NCBI RefSeq assembly: GCF_016651435.1
Contig: NZ_JAEPRJ010000001.1
Span: 558,001-622,000 of the forward strand
Direction: 5' to 3'
DNA from: Catonella massiliensis
GTDB lineage: Bacteria > Bacillota > Clostridia > Lachnospirales > Lachnospiraceae
Length of the DNA stretch: 64,000 nucleotides
The notes beneath the pieces were generated by a model, which was not told where the DNA came from, ran no database searches, and was given only the letters and a program-made list of their open reading frames with translations. Made by a program: the position numbers and the translations under genes. Shown here one piece after another: positions 19,523 through 27,790 of the stretch; the first letter of the stretch is position 1, and every line of letters starts with the position of its first letter.

Positions 19523-19550
19523 ACGGCGCGTCTTAAAACACGCGCCGTTT
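19523..19550 (+). terminator. GC-rich intercistronic hairpin (attenuator)
   Basis: Perfect 9-bp stem ACGGCGCGT / ACGCGCCGT with a short loop and only TTTG after it. Its place between binding protein and permease fits partial termination or 3'-end protection that makes the binding protein more abundant than the permeases. Confidence 0.65.
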
Positions 19551-19572
19551 GTATATGAAACGGAGGGAATTG

Positions 19573-20490
19573 ATGTCAAAATCAAAAGCTTTAACTGCGG
19601 CAAAACCAAGAAAAGACTATAAACTTTTATACTATGCCATTCCATTTATGATAATAGTGTTATTGTTTAACTACGTACCTATATTTGGTTGGATATATGC
19701 ATTTTTTGATTATGTACCGGGCGTTAAGTTAAAAGACAGCGAATTTGTCGGCCTTGAATATTTCAAGCTCATATTCACTGATGCAAACGTGTGGAGATCA
19801 TTAGGCAACACGTTTATATTTGCTATTTTGGGCATATTATTTTCCCCACTTCCAATGTTCTTTGCAATACTCCTAAACGAAGTTAAAAACGGTCCTGTAA
19901 GAAAGATAGTACAGACATTTACTACCCTTCCAAACTTTATCAGCTGGGTAATCATCTTCTCTTTGGCATTTACACTGTTCTCATCAGATGGACTTATTAC
20001 TACTCTTCTCTTAAAGATAGGAATAGGAACAGAGGGACAAAACCTCCTTGGTGACGGCAATGCGGTGTATATCTTCCAGTCACTGCTTGGACTCTGGAAG
20101 GGACTTGGCTGGAGCTCAATCATATATCTTGCTGCCATAGCCGGCATTGACCAGGAGCAGTATGAGGCAGCCAAGGTGGATGGAGCAGGATACTTTAGAT
20201 GTGCCCTTCATATAACCATGCCTGCAATGATAGGAACCTTTGTTGTACTCTTTATCCTAAACATAGGTAATTTCTTAAATACAGGATATGAGCAGTACCT
20301 ACTTTTTAAGAATTCGCTTACAGCGGATAATATCGAGGTTCTTGATCTTTATGCTTATAGAATAGGTCTTGAAAATATGGATTATTCATACGGTGTTGCT
20401 ATTAGTATTATCAAATCCGTAGTCAGCGTTGTCTTAGTAACCTTTGCCAATCTGGTAGCTAAAAAGATGCGCGGCAGTGCGGTAGTATAG
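19573..20490 (+). CDS. Sugar ABC transporter permease (LplB-like)
   Basis: 305 residues from the ATG at 19573, which has CGGAGGGAATTG in front; an upstream TTG (19549) lies within the hairpin and is discounted. Six predicted membrane helices. The EAA-loop signature (EQYEAAKVDGAGYFRCALHITMPAM) contacts an ABC ATPase. It forms the membrane channel together with the next permease, nine bases downstream. Confidence 0.93.
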   Translation: MSKSKALTAAKPRKDYKLLYYAIPFMIIVLLFNYVPIFGWIYAFFDYVPGVKLKDSEFVGLEYFKLIFTDANVWRSLGNTFIFAILGILFSPLPMFFAILLNEVKNGPVRKIVQTFTTLPNFISWVIIFSLAFTLFSSDGLITTLLLKIGIGTEGQNLLGDGNAVYIFQSLLGLWKGLGWSSIIYLAAIAGIDQEQYEAAKVDGAGYFRCALHITMPAMIGTFVVLFILNIGNFLNTGYEQYLLFKNSLTADNIEVLDLYAYRIGLENMDYSYGVAISIIKSVVSVVLVTFANLVAKKMRGSAVV

Positions 20491-20499
20491 GAGGAGATT

Positions 20500-21408
20500 A
20501 TGAACAATCATATTAAGAGCTCTGCTTCAAGACGTGTGTTTCAGGTATTTAACTATATATTTCTGCTTTTTATAACATTTATATGTATATATCCGTTTTG
20601 GTATGTTGTGATTTACACGCTTTCGGACCCTTCAAAGGCCGGAGAGGTTCCGCCTGTACTCATACCATCGGGATTTTCTTTGGAAAACTACAAGCAGATA
20701 CTCACATTGAACGGCTTTCTGCCTTCTCTTGGAATTTCATTTGCAAGAACAGTAGCGGGAACCGTACTCAGTGTTGGAAGCTGTTCCTTCCTAGGCTACC
20801 TTTTCTCAAAGGAGAATATGCCTTTTAGAAAGTTCCTTTACCGTTTCCTCATACTTACTATGTATATAAGCGGAGGAATGATAGCTACCTATATTGTAAT
20901 CAAGAGCTATGGACTGCTTAACACCTTCTGGGTGTACATCATACCTGGTATGATTTCAGCGTATAATGTAGTTCTTATTAAGACCTATGTGGAGTCTCTT
21001 CCTGCTTCCCTTGAGGAATCAGCCAAGCTTGACGGTGCAGGAGTCCTCACTATATTTACAAAGATAATTTTCCCTCTCTCAAAGCCTATTATTGCTACAG
21101 TGGCGGTATTTGTGGCAGTTGGCCAGTGGAACTCATGGTTTGATAACCACATTTATACAAGAGGCGTTGAAGAGCTAAAGACCTTACAGTACCTTCTGTA
21201 CAATTACTTGAATGAAGCACAGAGAATAGCAGAACAGCTTAGAAATGCTACTTCAAGTGCTGATGCAAGTGTACTTATGCAGGAAATCTCTTCAAAAGGT
21301 ATAAGAATGTCTATCACTGTACTTGCGGCCCTTCCAATATTCCTGTTCTATCCTTTTATGCAGAAGTATTTTGTAAAAGGTATTATGGTTGGTGCTGTTA
21401 AGGGTTGA
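20500..21408 (+). CDS. Sugar ABC transporter permease (LplC/YtcP-like)
   Basis: 302 residues, six predicted membrane helices, RBS TAGGAGGAG. The EAA motif is SLEESAKLDGAGVLTIFTKIIFPLSKP, and the C-terminus QKYFVKGIMVGAVKG is typical of the second permease of oligosaccharide importers. It heterodimerises with the preceding permease. Confidence 0.93.
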   Translation: MNNHIKSSASRRVFQVFNYIFLLFITFICIYPFWYVVIYTLSDPSKAGEVPPVLIPSGFSLENYKQILTLNGFLPSLGISFARTVAGTVLSVGSCSFLGYLFSKENMPFRKFLYRFLILTMYISGGMIATYIVIKSYGLLNTFWVYIIPGMISAYNVVLIKTYVESLPASLEESAKLDGAGVLTIFTKIIFPLSKPIIATVAVFVAVGQWNSWFDNHIYTRGVEELKTLQYLLYNYLNEAQRIAEQLRNATSSADASVLMQEISSKGIRMSITVLAALPIFLFYPFMQKYFVKGIMVGAVKG

Positions 21409-21427
21409 TTAAGAGAAAGGAGAGAAT

Positions 21428-22864
21428 ATGAGCTACAAATACGAAGAGCTTGATAAGAGGCTTGTAAGCGTTGTTCCATCGAAAAGACAGGTGGAGTACC
21501 AACAGAGAGAATTTTATGGATTTATCCATTTTACGGTAAATACATATACCAATAAGGAATGGGGCCTTGGGGATGAATCGCCCGAGATATTTAATCCCTA
21601 TGACCTAGATGCAGAGAGCTGGGTGAAGGCTGCTGTAAGTGCAGGAATGCAGGGGCTAATCCTTACCTGCAAGCATCATGACGGCTTCTGCCTCTGGCCA
21701 TCCAAGTATACAGAACACAGTGTAAAGAATTCTCCATACAAGGATGGTAAGGGAGATATAGTTAAGGAATTATCAGATGCCTGCAAGAAGTATGGCATTA
21801 AATTTGGGGTATATCTGTCTCCTTGGGATAGAAACTGTGCAGTATACGGTACAGGAAAGGAATATGATGACTTCTATATCAATCAGATGACTGAACTTCT
21901 TACAAACTACGGAGATGTCTATACCTTCTGGATGGATGGGGCCTGCGGTGAAGGTCCTAACGGCAAGAAACAGGTATATGACTGGGAGAGATATTATGCT
22001 AAGGTTAGGGAATTACAGCCTGAGGCTGTACTATCAATCTGTGGTCCTGATGTGCGCTGGTGTGGTAATGAAGCCGGTGTAGTGAGAAAAAGCGAATGGA
22101 GCGTAGTATCAAAGCTTATGACATCTCCGGCTTTTACAGCAGAGCTTAGTCAGAAAGAAGACAACGAAGAATTTAGAAAAAGAGCGATAGACCCAACCAA
22201 TGAAGAGCTTGGAAGCAGGGAAGTACTGGAAAATGAGCCTGAACTTGCCTGGTATCCTGCAGAGACTGACCTATCCATTCGTCCCGGCTGGTTCTACCAT
22301 CCTGAAGAGGACGATAAGGTAAGAAGCCTTGAGAACTTAAAGGATATATACCTAAAATCAGTAGGAGGCAATACAGCCCTTCTTCTCAATGTCTGCCCTA
22401 TGAAAAACGGAAGATTCCACGAAAATGACACCAAGAGGCTTGCAGAGCTTGGAGACTTCATAAGGGAAAGCTTTAAGGATAATTTAGCTGATAAGGCAGA
22501 AATTATCTCGGTACCTGAAAAGGGAGACAGAGGAGAGAATATAAGCAGTATAAGGGCTGATGACTACGAGACTTACTTTAAGACTGAGGATGGAAAAAGA
22601 GAGCTTTGCATAGAGCTTAAATGGGAAGAAGGAGTAAAGGCTTCTTACCTGGTATTAAAAGAGAATATACTTCTAAGTCAAAGAGTGGAGTCCTTCAAAG
22701 TATATGAGGAAGTTAAGGGTGAGGGCTATAAAGAGGTCTATGATGGAACTGTAATAGGCTATAAGAGAATTGTTGTTTTAAGTGGAAGAGAAGTTACGGG
22801 CATAAAGATAGAAATAACAGATTCAAGAATAGCACCTGCCATATCTTTTGTAGGAGTATATTAA
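21428..22864 (+). CDS. Alpha-L-fucosidase, GH29
   Basis: 478 residues with no signal peptide, so probably intracellular, acting on imported fucosylated glycans. The GH29 barrel is clear: FIHFTVNTYTNKEWG, then ILTCKHHDGFCLWPSKY (the HHDGF motif), then GVYLSPWDRN. Asp170 in FWMDGACGEG is the likely catalytic nucleophile. A C-terminal beta domain follows residue ~340. Just after the permeases (19 bases), it completes an import-and-hydrolyse operon that would release L-fucose. No fucose catabolic genes are in the window. Confidence 0.92.
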   Translation: MSYKYEELDKRLVSVVPSKRQVEYQQREFYGFIHFTVNTYTNKEWGLGDESPEIFNPYDLDAESWVKAAVSAGMQGLILTCKHHDGFCLWPSKYTEHSVKNSPYKDGKGDIVKELSDACKKYGIKFGVYLSPWDRNCAVYGTGKEYDDFYINQMTELLTNYGDVYTFWMDGACGEGPNGKKQVYDWERYYAKVRELQPEAVLSICGPDVRWCGNEAGVVRKSEWSVVSKLMTSPAFTAELSQKEDNEEFRKRAIDPTNEELGSREVLENEPELAWYPAETDLSIRPGWFYHPEEDDKVRSLENLKDIYLKSVGGNTALLLNVCPMKNGRFHENDTKRLAELGDFIRESFKDNLADKAEIISVPEKGDRGENISSIRADDYETYFKTEDGKRELCIELKWEEGVKASYLVLKENILLSQRVESFKVYEEVKGEGYKEVYDGTVIGYKRIVVLSGREVTGIKIEITDSRIAPAISFVGVY

Positions 22865-22922
22865 ATCTCCACAGTCCACCGAGAGCTTTTTTGGGTGGCG
22901 GATGCCTAATGTGATAAAACGT

Positions 22923-22956
22923 AAAAAACGAGGAAGCATATACTTCCTCGTTTTTT
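22923..22956. terminator. Bidirectional intrinsic terminator
   Basis: AAAAACGAGGAAG / CTTCCTCGTTTTT with a 6-base loop. It lies between convergent genes and serves both the fucosidase operon and the minus-strand comF genes. Confidence 0.9.
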
Positions 22957-23018
22957 GAACTCTTTTGCAAGCAAGAGCTAATCGAATTCTATACTTCCCA
23001 CACTTGCATAAATCTAAA

Positions 23019-23423
23019 TTATTTATCAAGGTAACGCATACGTTCCTTTTCTTTTTCCTTTTTCTTTTGAACTACAGGCTTTGGCTTCTCATAGGCATTA
23101 TCCAGGTTATTTATCATCTTAGCCTTGCACTCCGCACAAAAACGTCCGGTTCTAATCATCTTGCCACAGTTATCACACTCAAGTCCGATACCGGATTCCT
23201 GCGAGAAGGAAAGGCGTTCCTCCCTAATCCATTTTTTAATCTGAGGAATAGAAACCTTACATTCTTTGGCTACGGTATTTATATTAGCATGAGGATTTTC
23301 GCGAATATAATCCTTAGTTATCGCAAACTTCTTCTCGAGCTTTTTCATACAATTAGGACATAGCCTTGGACCTGAGGTGTAGTTGAACAGATTGCCACAA
23401 GCTTTGCAGTTTGTTACTTCCAT
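23019..23423 (-). CDS. YvyF-like zinc-ribbon / HTH protein
   Basis: 134 residues. N-terminal CxxC...CPNC zinc ribbon (ITNCKACGN region and RLCPNCMKK), a helix-turn-helix-like middle (INTVAKECKVSIPQIKKWI), then a second ribbon (LECDNCGKMI...RFCAECKAK) and a basic tail. The pattern matches the YvyF family, named as a flagellar-operon protein. In Bacillus yvyF lies next to comFC, and the same pairing is seen here, 96 bases downstream of comFC. No flagellar genes are in the window, so a flagellar role should not be assumed. Confidence 0.7.
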   Translation of the reverse strand: MEVTNCKACGNLFNYTSGPRLCPNCMKKLEKKFAITKDYIRENPHANINTVAKECKVSIPQIKKWIREERLSFSQESGIGLECDNCGKMIRTGRFCAECKAKMINNLDNAYEKPKPVVQKKKEKEKERMRYLDK

Positions 23424-23519
23424 CTATAATCATTCCTTTCCAAATATTATAATGCGGTACTGATGAGGGCCGCAAAGGATAATGAAGCCTTAAATCCCGT
23501 TAACACCTGCTTCGTTAGC

Positions 23520-24239
23520 CTATGTAGCTCTTACTGAGGCCACACAAAGTACGTAAACCTTGTCACTGCCTGCATCCTTAAGTGCCTTCGCACAGGCATC
23601 GGCTGTACTTCCTGTGGTATAAATATCGTCAATGAGGAGGACATTCTTTATATAATTTCCGTAATATTTTGAATTTTTATTTACACTGAAGGCATCTCTT
23701 AGGTTTGCGCGCCTCGCTACATGGTCAAGGTTCTTTTGAGCAAGAGTGTTCTTTGAGCGGAGAAGATAATCCTCGGAGACAGGCAGTCCAAGCCTATCTG
23801 CTAACTTTACCGCAATCAGTGCTGATTGATTGAAACCACGAGTCAAAAGTCTGTCAGCATGGATTGGAACCGGAACCAGGATATCTACCTCCAGTTTATC
23901 TATAATAGGGGCAAAATATTCGTATAGTTTGTCGGCGTAATAGTCTGCAAATTCCCTCCTGCCCTTGTACTTAAAGGCGGATAATGAAGCCTTAACCGTG
24001 TTGTTATACGGCCACAGAGAAAAAGCCCTCTCAAAGCTAAAGCTGTAGTTGGAACAGGTATCGCAGTACTCGGCCGTCTCCGATATTATCTGTCTTCCAC
24101 ACTTGTAGCAAAGAGGAGGAGCTACGGGCTTAAGTATATCCTTGCACGTATCACATACCCTGTTCCCCCTTGGTATAACGATGTCATCACAGACAGGGCA
24201 TCTTGTAGGATACAACAGATTAAGCAGTCTCTTAAACAT
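23520..24239 (-). CDS. comFC: ComFC-family phosphoribosyltransferase-like protein
   Basis: 239 residues starting at the ATG at 24239, whose GGAGG lies within the last codons of the upstream gene; a longer in-frame ORF begins inside that gene and is rejected. N-terminal double zinc finger (CPVCDD...CDTC and CYKCGRQ...CDTCS), then a PRTase fold with the PRPP-binding loop VLLIDDIYTTGSTADACAKAL. ComFC homologues take part in DNA uptake in competent bacteria and occur widely in others. The next gene on this strand is yvyF-like, an ancient pairing. Confidence 0.9.
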   Translation of the reverse strand: MFKRLLNLLYPTRCPVCDDIVIPRGNRVCDTCKDILKPVAPPLCYKCGRQIISETAEYCDTCSNYSFSFERAFSLWPYNNTVKASLSAFKYKGRREFADYYADKLYEYFAPIIDKLEVDILVPVPIHADRLLTRGFNQSALIAVKLADRLGLPVSEDYLLRSKNTLAQKNLDHVARRANLRDAFSVNKNSKYYGNYIKNVLLIDDIYTTGSTADACAKALKDAGSDKVYVLCVASVRAT

Positions 24240-24240
24240 A

Positions 24241-25167
24241 CTACCTCCAAAGTGGCGTAGGGTAGACGGCATGCTCTATAAGGTCATTTAGAGACGCCTT
24301 CACCTTCTCTCTATCCTCCTTAAAGGTAACTCCGAACCAATTAGCTGAAGTTTTTACCACCTCTACATCTATCTCGCCGTCTTTTAAGAGCTCATTAACT
24401 GCATTTGGTATTAGAAACTCAGCCTTCAAAGGATCATTTTTATCAAGGTTATCGAGAAAGTCCAAAAACTTTTTCTCAAGCAGAGGAAAGATTGAAGGGG
24501 TAAAGCCCATCATATTCATTGAAGCGGTATCAGTTAACGAGAGACTCCGCTTATTGCCAAAAGCATCAAGCCCAACCACCGTGTCACCCTCTCGTTCTAT
24601 ACCATAAGTTTCTTCTATAGATATAAGTTTTCCATCTTCATCGCATTTACATATGCCCCTGGTCACCTTTCCGTTGTCGCTTAGAGTGTTCTTAAGGGTA
24701 TAACCAGCCAGGCAAAACCTTGGCTTTTCCAAGTTAAGTATTGTGTTTGAAAGGAAAATCTGGGATTTTACATAAGGCTCCCTTCCATAGAAATCATCGG
24801 CATTTATTATAAGAAAAGGCTCATCTATGTATTCCTTAACGGAAAGTATGGCCTGGCCGGTGCCCCAAGGCTTTGTACGGCCTTTAGGAATGTCATATCC
24901 ATCTGGAAGGTCCTCTAAGGACTGGAAGGCAATATGTATAGGAACATTTGCAGCTTCCATTATCCTTTTTCCTATAACTTCCATAAAATCATCATATATA
25001 TCTTCTCTTATTATAATTACAATCTTATCAAAGCCTGCTTTAACGGCGTCAAAAATAGAATAATCCATTATTATTTCACCGCCCGGACCAAAGGAGTCAA
25101 GCTGCTTGATACCGCCGTATCTGCTCCCCATGCCTGCGGCCATTATTACCAAGGAAGTAATGTTCAT
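24241..25167 (-). CDS. Nucleotidyltransferase-fold protein (sugar-phosphate type)
   Basis: 308 residues. N-terminal signature SLVIMAAGMGSRYGGIKQLD is the G-x-G-x-R nucleotide loop of sugar-1-phosphate nucleotidyltransferases. A later FLIINADDFYGREPY carries the metal-binding acidic pair. Its substrate cannot be read from sequence. It overlaps the comFC ribosome binding site by design, so the two are cotranslated. Upstream is a 400-base AT-rich divergent region. Confidence 0.8.
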   Translation of the reverse strand: MNITSLVIMAAGMGSRYGGIKQLDSFGPGGEIIMDYSIFDAVKAGFDKIVIIIREDIYDDFMEVIGKRIMEAANVPIHIAFQSLEDLPDGYDIPKGRTKPWGTGQAILSVKEYIDEPFLIINADDFYGREPYVKSQIFLSNTILNLEKPRFCLAGYTLKNTLSDNGKVTRGICKCDEDGKLISIEETYGIEREGDTVVGLDAFGNKRSLSLTDTASMNMMGFTPSIFPLLEKKFLDFLDNLDKNDPLKAEFLIPNAVNELLKDGEIDVEVVKTSANWFGVTFKEDREKVKASLNDLIEHAVYPTPLWR

Positions 25168-25478
25168 GCCAAAGTCCCCCGTATCTTATCTAATCCCTTG
25201 CTAGGGTATATAATAATAATAACACAATGAGTAGTGACAGTCAAAAGGAAAAAGAAATATTGTTCTATGCGTGTAGAATAAAATATTATAAATTATTAAT
25301 TCTACAAACGTAGTAAGAAAAAATATAAATATTACAAATATTAAAAAAATATTAAGAAGGCAGGTTATATCTCTTATAAGGCTTAAATACTGGATTGTTT
25401 TAGCTAAAGCCGGTGCGGAAGAATTACACATTTATTACAAAAATTACATGATTTAATTCAAAAATTATCTACAAAAGG
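25168..25478. other. AT-rich divergent intergenic region, no gene seen
   Basis: Between the minus-strand nucleotidyltransferase and the plus-strand NlpC/P60 gene. It is dominated by TATTA and ATTACAAA-like runs, with no convincing ORF. A small dyad CTACAAACGTAG lies at about 25302-25313. It must hold the minus-strand promoter, but I cannot place it confidently. Confidence 0.4.
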
Positions 25479-25507
25479 TTGACAAAAGAATTTTACTGTG
25501 GTATTAT
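25479..25507 (+). promoter_or_regulatory. Sigma-A promoter of NlpC/P60 gene
   Basis: TTGACA (25479-25484), 17-base spacer, TATTAT (25502-25507). Confidence 0.7.
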
Positions 25508-25585
25508 TTCATTTGTACAGTTAATAAATTTGTAACATATTGATTGTAAATTAAGTTATGAAGGTTCTTTTCAAGGAGGAAACTT

Positions 25586-27082
25586 ATGCGTCGTAAAGAT
25601 TTTATCCGCAGATGTGGGATGGGAATGGCAGTTGTTGCAGTATCAGCAGCAATGCTTTCAAATAATGGGGAAGTTAAGGCTAGCAGTAACGCTAAGATTA
25701 GCGGACTTGCAGGTATTTCACTTTTTGTAGATAACGCTTATGTACAGGGAGAGAACAGAGTAGTTAAAGCTAAGCTTGACTCAGTAGTTCCTGTTGACAA
25801 GGTTCTTAGTTCTTTTAATTCTGATTTAGTTTCTGCATTTGGTCTAGATACTGAAACACTTGAAGGCGTGGTTGAGGATAACCAGACAGCTACAGCACCT
25901 GCTATAAGTGCAGATCAGACATCTGATGATTCTGACGATGGTGAGGAAGAAAATAAGAGTGCCGACGAGATGGAATCAACTGAAGATGAAGTTAAGTCTA
26001 AGTATGAGAACATCGGTATTTCAATCGCAGATCCTTATGTAAATATAAGAAAGAAAGCAGGCGAAGACAGCGAGATTATCGGTAAGCTTTATAAAGGAAG
26101 CAAGTGCGATATTCTTGAGACTAAAGGTGACTGGGTTAAGATTGAATCCGGTAATGCCAAGGGCTTCATCAAAGCAGAATATTTAGCAAGAGGCTTTGAT
26201 GCTGAAAAGCTTATAGATGATTATGGTACAAAGGTAGCTGAGGTTAAGGTTGAGACTCTTAACGTTAGATTTGAAGCAAATACAGATTCAAGAATTGCAA
26301 CTCAGATTCCTGCAGGGGAGAAGCTCCTTGTGTTAAAGCAGAAGGGTGACTGGTATGAGGTTGCTGTCAGCGATGGCGATGGTGACGAGGACAAAATTAC
26401 CGGTTGGGTTTTAGCTGACTATGTAAAGGTTAAGATTCAGTGGAAGCACGCTATTACAATAAAGGAAGAAAAGGCTGAGGAAGCAAGACAGGCAGCGGCT
26501 GAAGCAGCGTTAGAGGCACAGCAGGCAGCACTTAAGGCTGAGCAGGATGCAGCAGCTGCAAGACAGCAGCAGGCAGCACAGCAGGCACAGGCTCAGGCAG
26601 CAGCACAGAGACAGACTGCACAGAGACAGAGACAGACTCAGGCACAGACCAAGAATACACAGAAGGCTGTAGCACAGACACAAACACAGGCTAAGGTACA
26701 GACAAGTGCAGCAGGAAGCGGAAAGGGTCAGAATATCGCAAACTTCGCACTTAACTTTGTAGGCAATCCTTATGTATGGGGCGGCACAAGCCTTACAAGA
26801 GGTGCTGACTGTTCAGGATTTGTAATGTCAGTATACGCAAACTTCGGTATCGGCCTCAATAGAACATCAAGAGCACAGGCTTCTAACGGCTATGCGGTTG
26901 GCATGGGTGAATTACAGCCTGGAGACTTAGTATTCTATGCAGCCAACGGAAGAAGCATTTCACACGTTGCTATCTATATCGGTGGTGGAAGAGTTGTACA
27001 CGCAAGTACTCCTCGTACAGGTATCATAGTATCATCTGTATATCATCAGACACCTTGCTGCGCAAGAAGAATTGTTAAGTAA
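25586..27082 (+). CDS. Secreted SH3b-NlpC/P60 peptidoglycan hydrolase
   Basis: 498 residues; RBS AAGGAGG. Signal peptide at about 1-33 (Arg-rich start, cleavage near VKA-SSN). Two bacterial SH3 domains at about 147-205 (YVNIRKKAGEDSEIIGKLYKGS) and 213-285 (LNVRFEANTDSRIATQIPAGE). Then a Gln/Ala-rich coiled-coil linker of about 95 residues and a C-terminal NlpC/P60 domain with Cys409 in GADCSGFVMSVYANFG, His460 in ISHVAIYIGGG, and a further polar residue in RVVHASTP. The family cleaves D-Glu-diamino-acid bonds in wall peptides; a role in cell separation or wall turnover is likely. Confidence 0.93.
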   Translation: MRRKDFIRRCGMGMAVVAVSAAMLSNNGEVKASSNAKISGLAGISLFVDNAYVQGENRVVKAKLDSVVPVDKVLSSFNSDLVSAFGLDTETLEGVVEDNQTATAPAISADQTSDDSDDGEEENKSADEMESTEDEVKSKYENIGISIADPYVNIRKKAGEDSEIIGKLYKGSKCDILETKGDWVKIESGNAKGFIKAEYLARGFDAEKLIDDYGTKVAEVKVETLNVRFEANTDSRIATQIPAGEKLLVLKQKGDWYEVAVSDGDGDEDKITGWVLADYVKVKIQWKHAITIKEEKAEEARQAAAEAALEAQQAALKAEQDAAAARQQQAAQQAQAQAAAQRQTAQRQRQTQAQTKNTQKAVAQTQTQAKVQTSAAGSGKGQNIANFALNFVGNPYVWGGTSLTRGADCSGFVMSVYANFGIGLNRTSRAQASNGYAVGMGELQPGDLVFYAANGRSISHVAIYIGGGRVVHASTPRTGIIVSSVYHQTPCCARRIVK

Positions 27083-27101
27083 TTAAATAGAAATTTTATA
27101 G

Positions 27102-27160
27102 GCTATCATATCTATAGATTTATCCATTTGGATATTCTAAAGATATGGTAGCTTTTTTTT
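27102..27160 (+). terminator. Intrinsic terminator after NlpC/P60 gene
   Basis: GCTATCATATCT pairs with AGATATGGTAGC (one G-U), followed by eight T residues. Confidence 0.8.
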
Positions 27161-27208
27161 ATGAAAATATGGTAGTTCTTTTACACTCAGATATAGCAGC
27201 ATTCTTTA

Positions 27209-27257
27209 TACCTTTCAGATGTGCAGACATACTTGTGCAGTCTGTTGCGGAAAGGTA
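27209..27257. ncRNA. Candidate structured RNA in long intergenic gap
   Basis: TACCTTTC (27209-27216) pairs with GAAAGGTA (27250-27257). Inside, GCAGAC (27222-27227) pairs with GTCTGT (27240-27245), giving an interrupted long hairpin. Further dyads follow to about 27310 (AAGC...GCTT, AGAATA...TATTCT). No promoter, strand or family could be fixed. Confidence 0.25.
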
Positions 27258-27431
27258 AATCCTATGAAGCGGGCATTTCTTGCTTAAGAATAGTGTTCTG
27301 AATATTCTGAATTAAAGAAAGTTTATAATAAACTTGACAAAGGCTGCTTTGTATAAATTGCACAAAAAATGTAAAATTAAATTGTGCGTATCAAGGTTAT
27401 AAATATTTCTGAGGTGGATAATCATCAAAGT

Positions 27432-27522
27432 TTATCCACAGGATTTATGTCGAAACTAAGTCAATTAATGGTTATACACAGAGTTATCCACAATATCCAC
27501 AAAAATTTAAGGTATATCCACC
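27432..27522 (+). other. Cluster of DnaA boxes
   Basis: Three exact matches to TTATnCACA in the same orientation: TTATCCACA (27432), TTATACACA (27472), TTATCCACA (27484). Two degenerate copies follow: ATATCCACA (27493) and ATATCCACC (about 27514). A strongly AT-rich stretch lies downstream (27540-27720). dnaA and dnaN are not in the window, so this may be a DnaA-titration or regulatory site, not oriC. Confidence 0.6.
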
Positions 27523-27685
27523 CTGTCAAGGATGAAAATCTGTTTTGTCTGTATTGATAAAAATGTGTAAATGCACTAAAAAAGTATATTCAGACTTGAC
27601 AGATATTATTTGAAACATTTTAGATATAATAACAGTAATATTCAGATAATAAATAGAATAGAGCAGAAAATTTTTTAAGATATAT

Positions 27686-27714
27686 TTGATTTTTATATTA
27701 CTTTATTGTATAAT
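27686..27714 (+). promoter_or_regulatory. Promoter of hpf
   Basis: TTGATT (27686-27691), 17-base spacer, TATAAT (27709-27714). The leader then has a stem GCTGTAA / TTACAGC (27755-27775) ending just before the RBS, which could modulate translation. Confidence 0.6.
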
Positions 27715-27790
27715 AAAGATAGCCCGAAACCCATTTAATGGGGTATAAACCAAGGCTGTAACAAAGTATTACAGCAGAAAGAGGTATTGT

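Noticed and set aside
27418..27560. 46-codon GTG-started ORF across the DnaA boxes
   Set aside because: The TTATCCACA repeats make it look open, but the composition is not protein-like and it has no good RBS.
27432..27720. Chromosomal origin of replication
   Set aside because: The boxes are convincing but dnaA, dnaN, rpmH and similar origin neighbours are absent from the window, so I report only a DnaA-box cluster.
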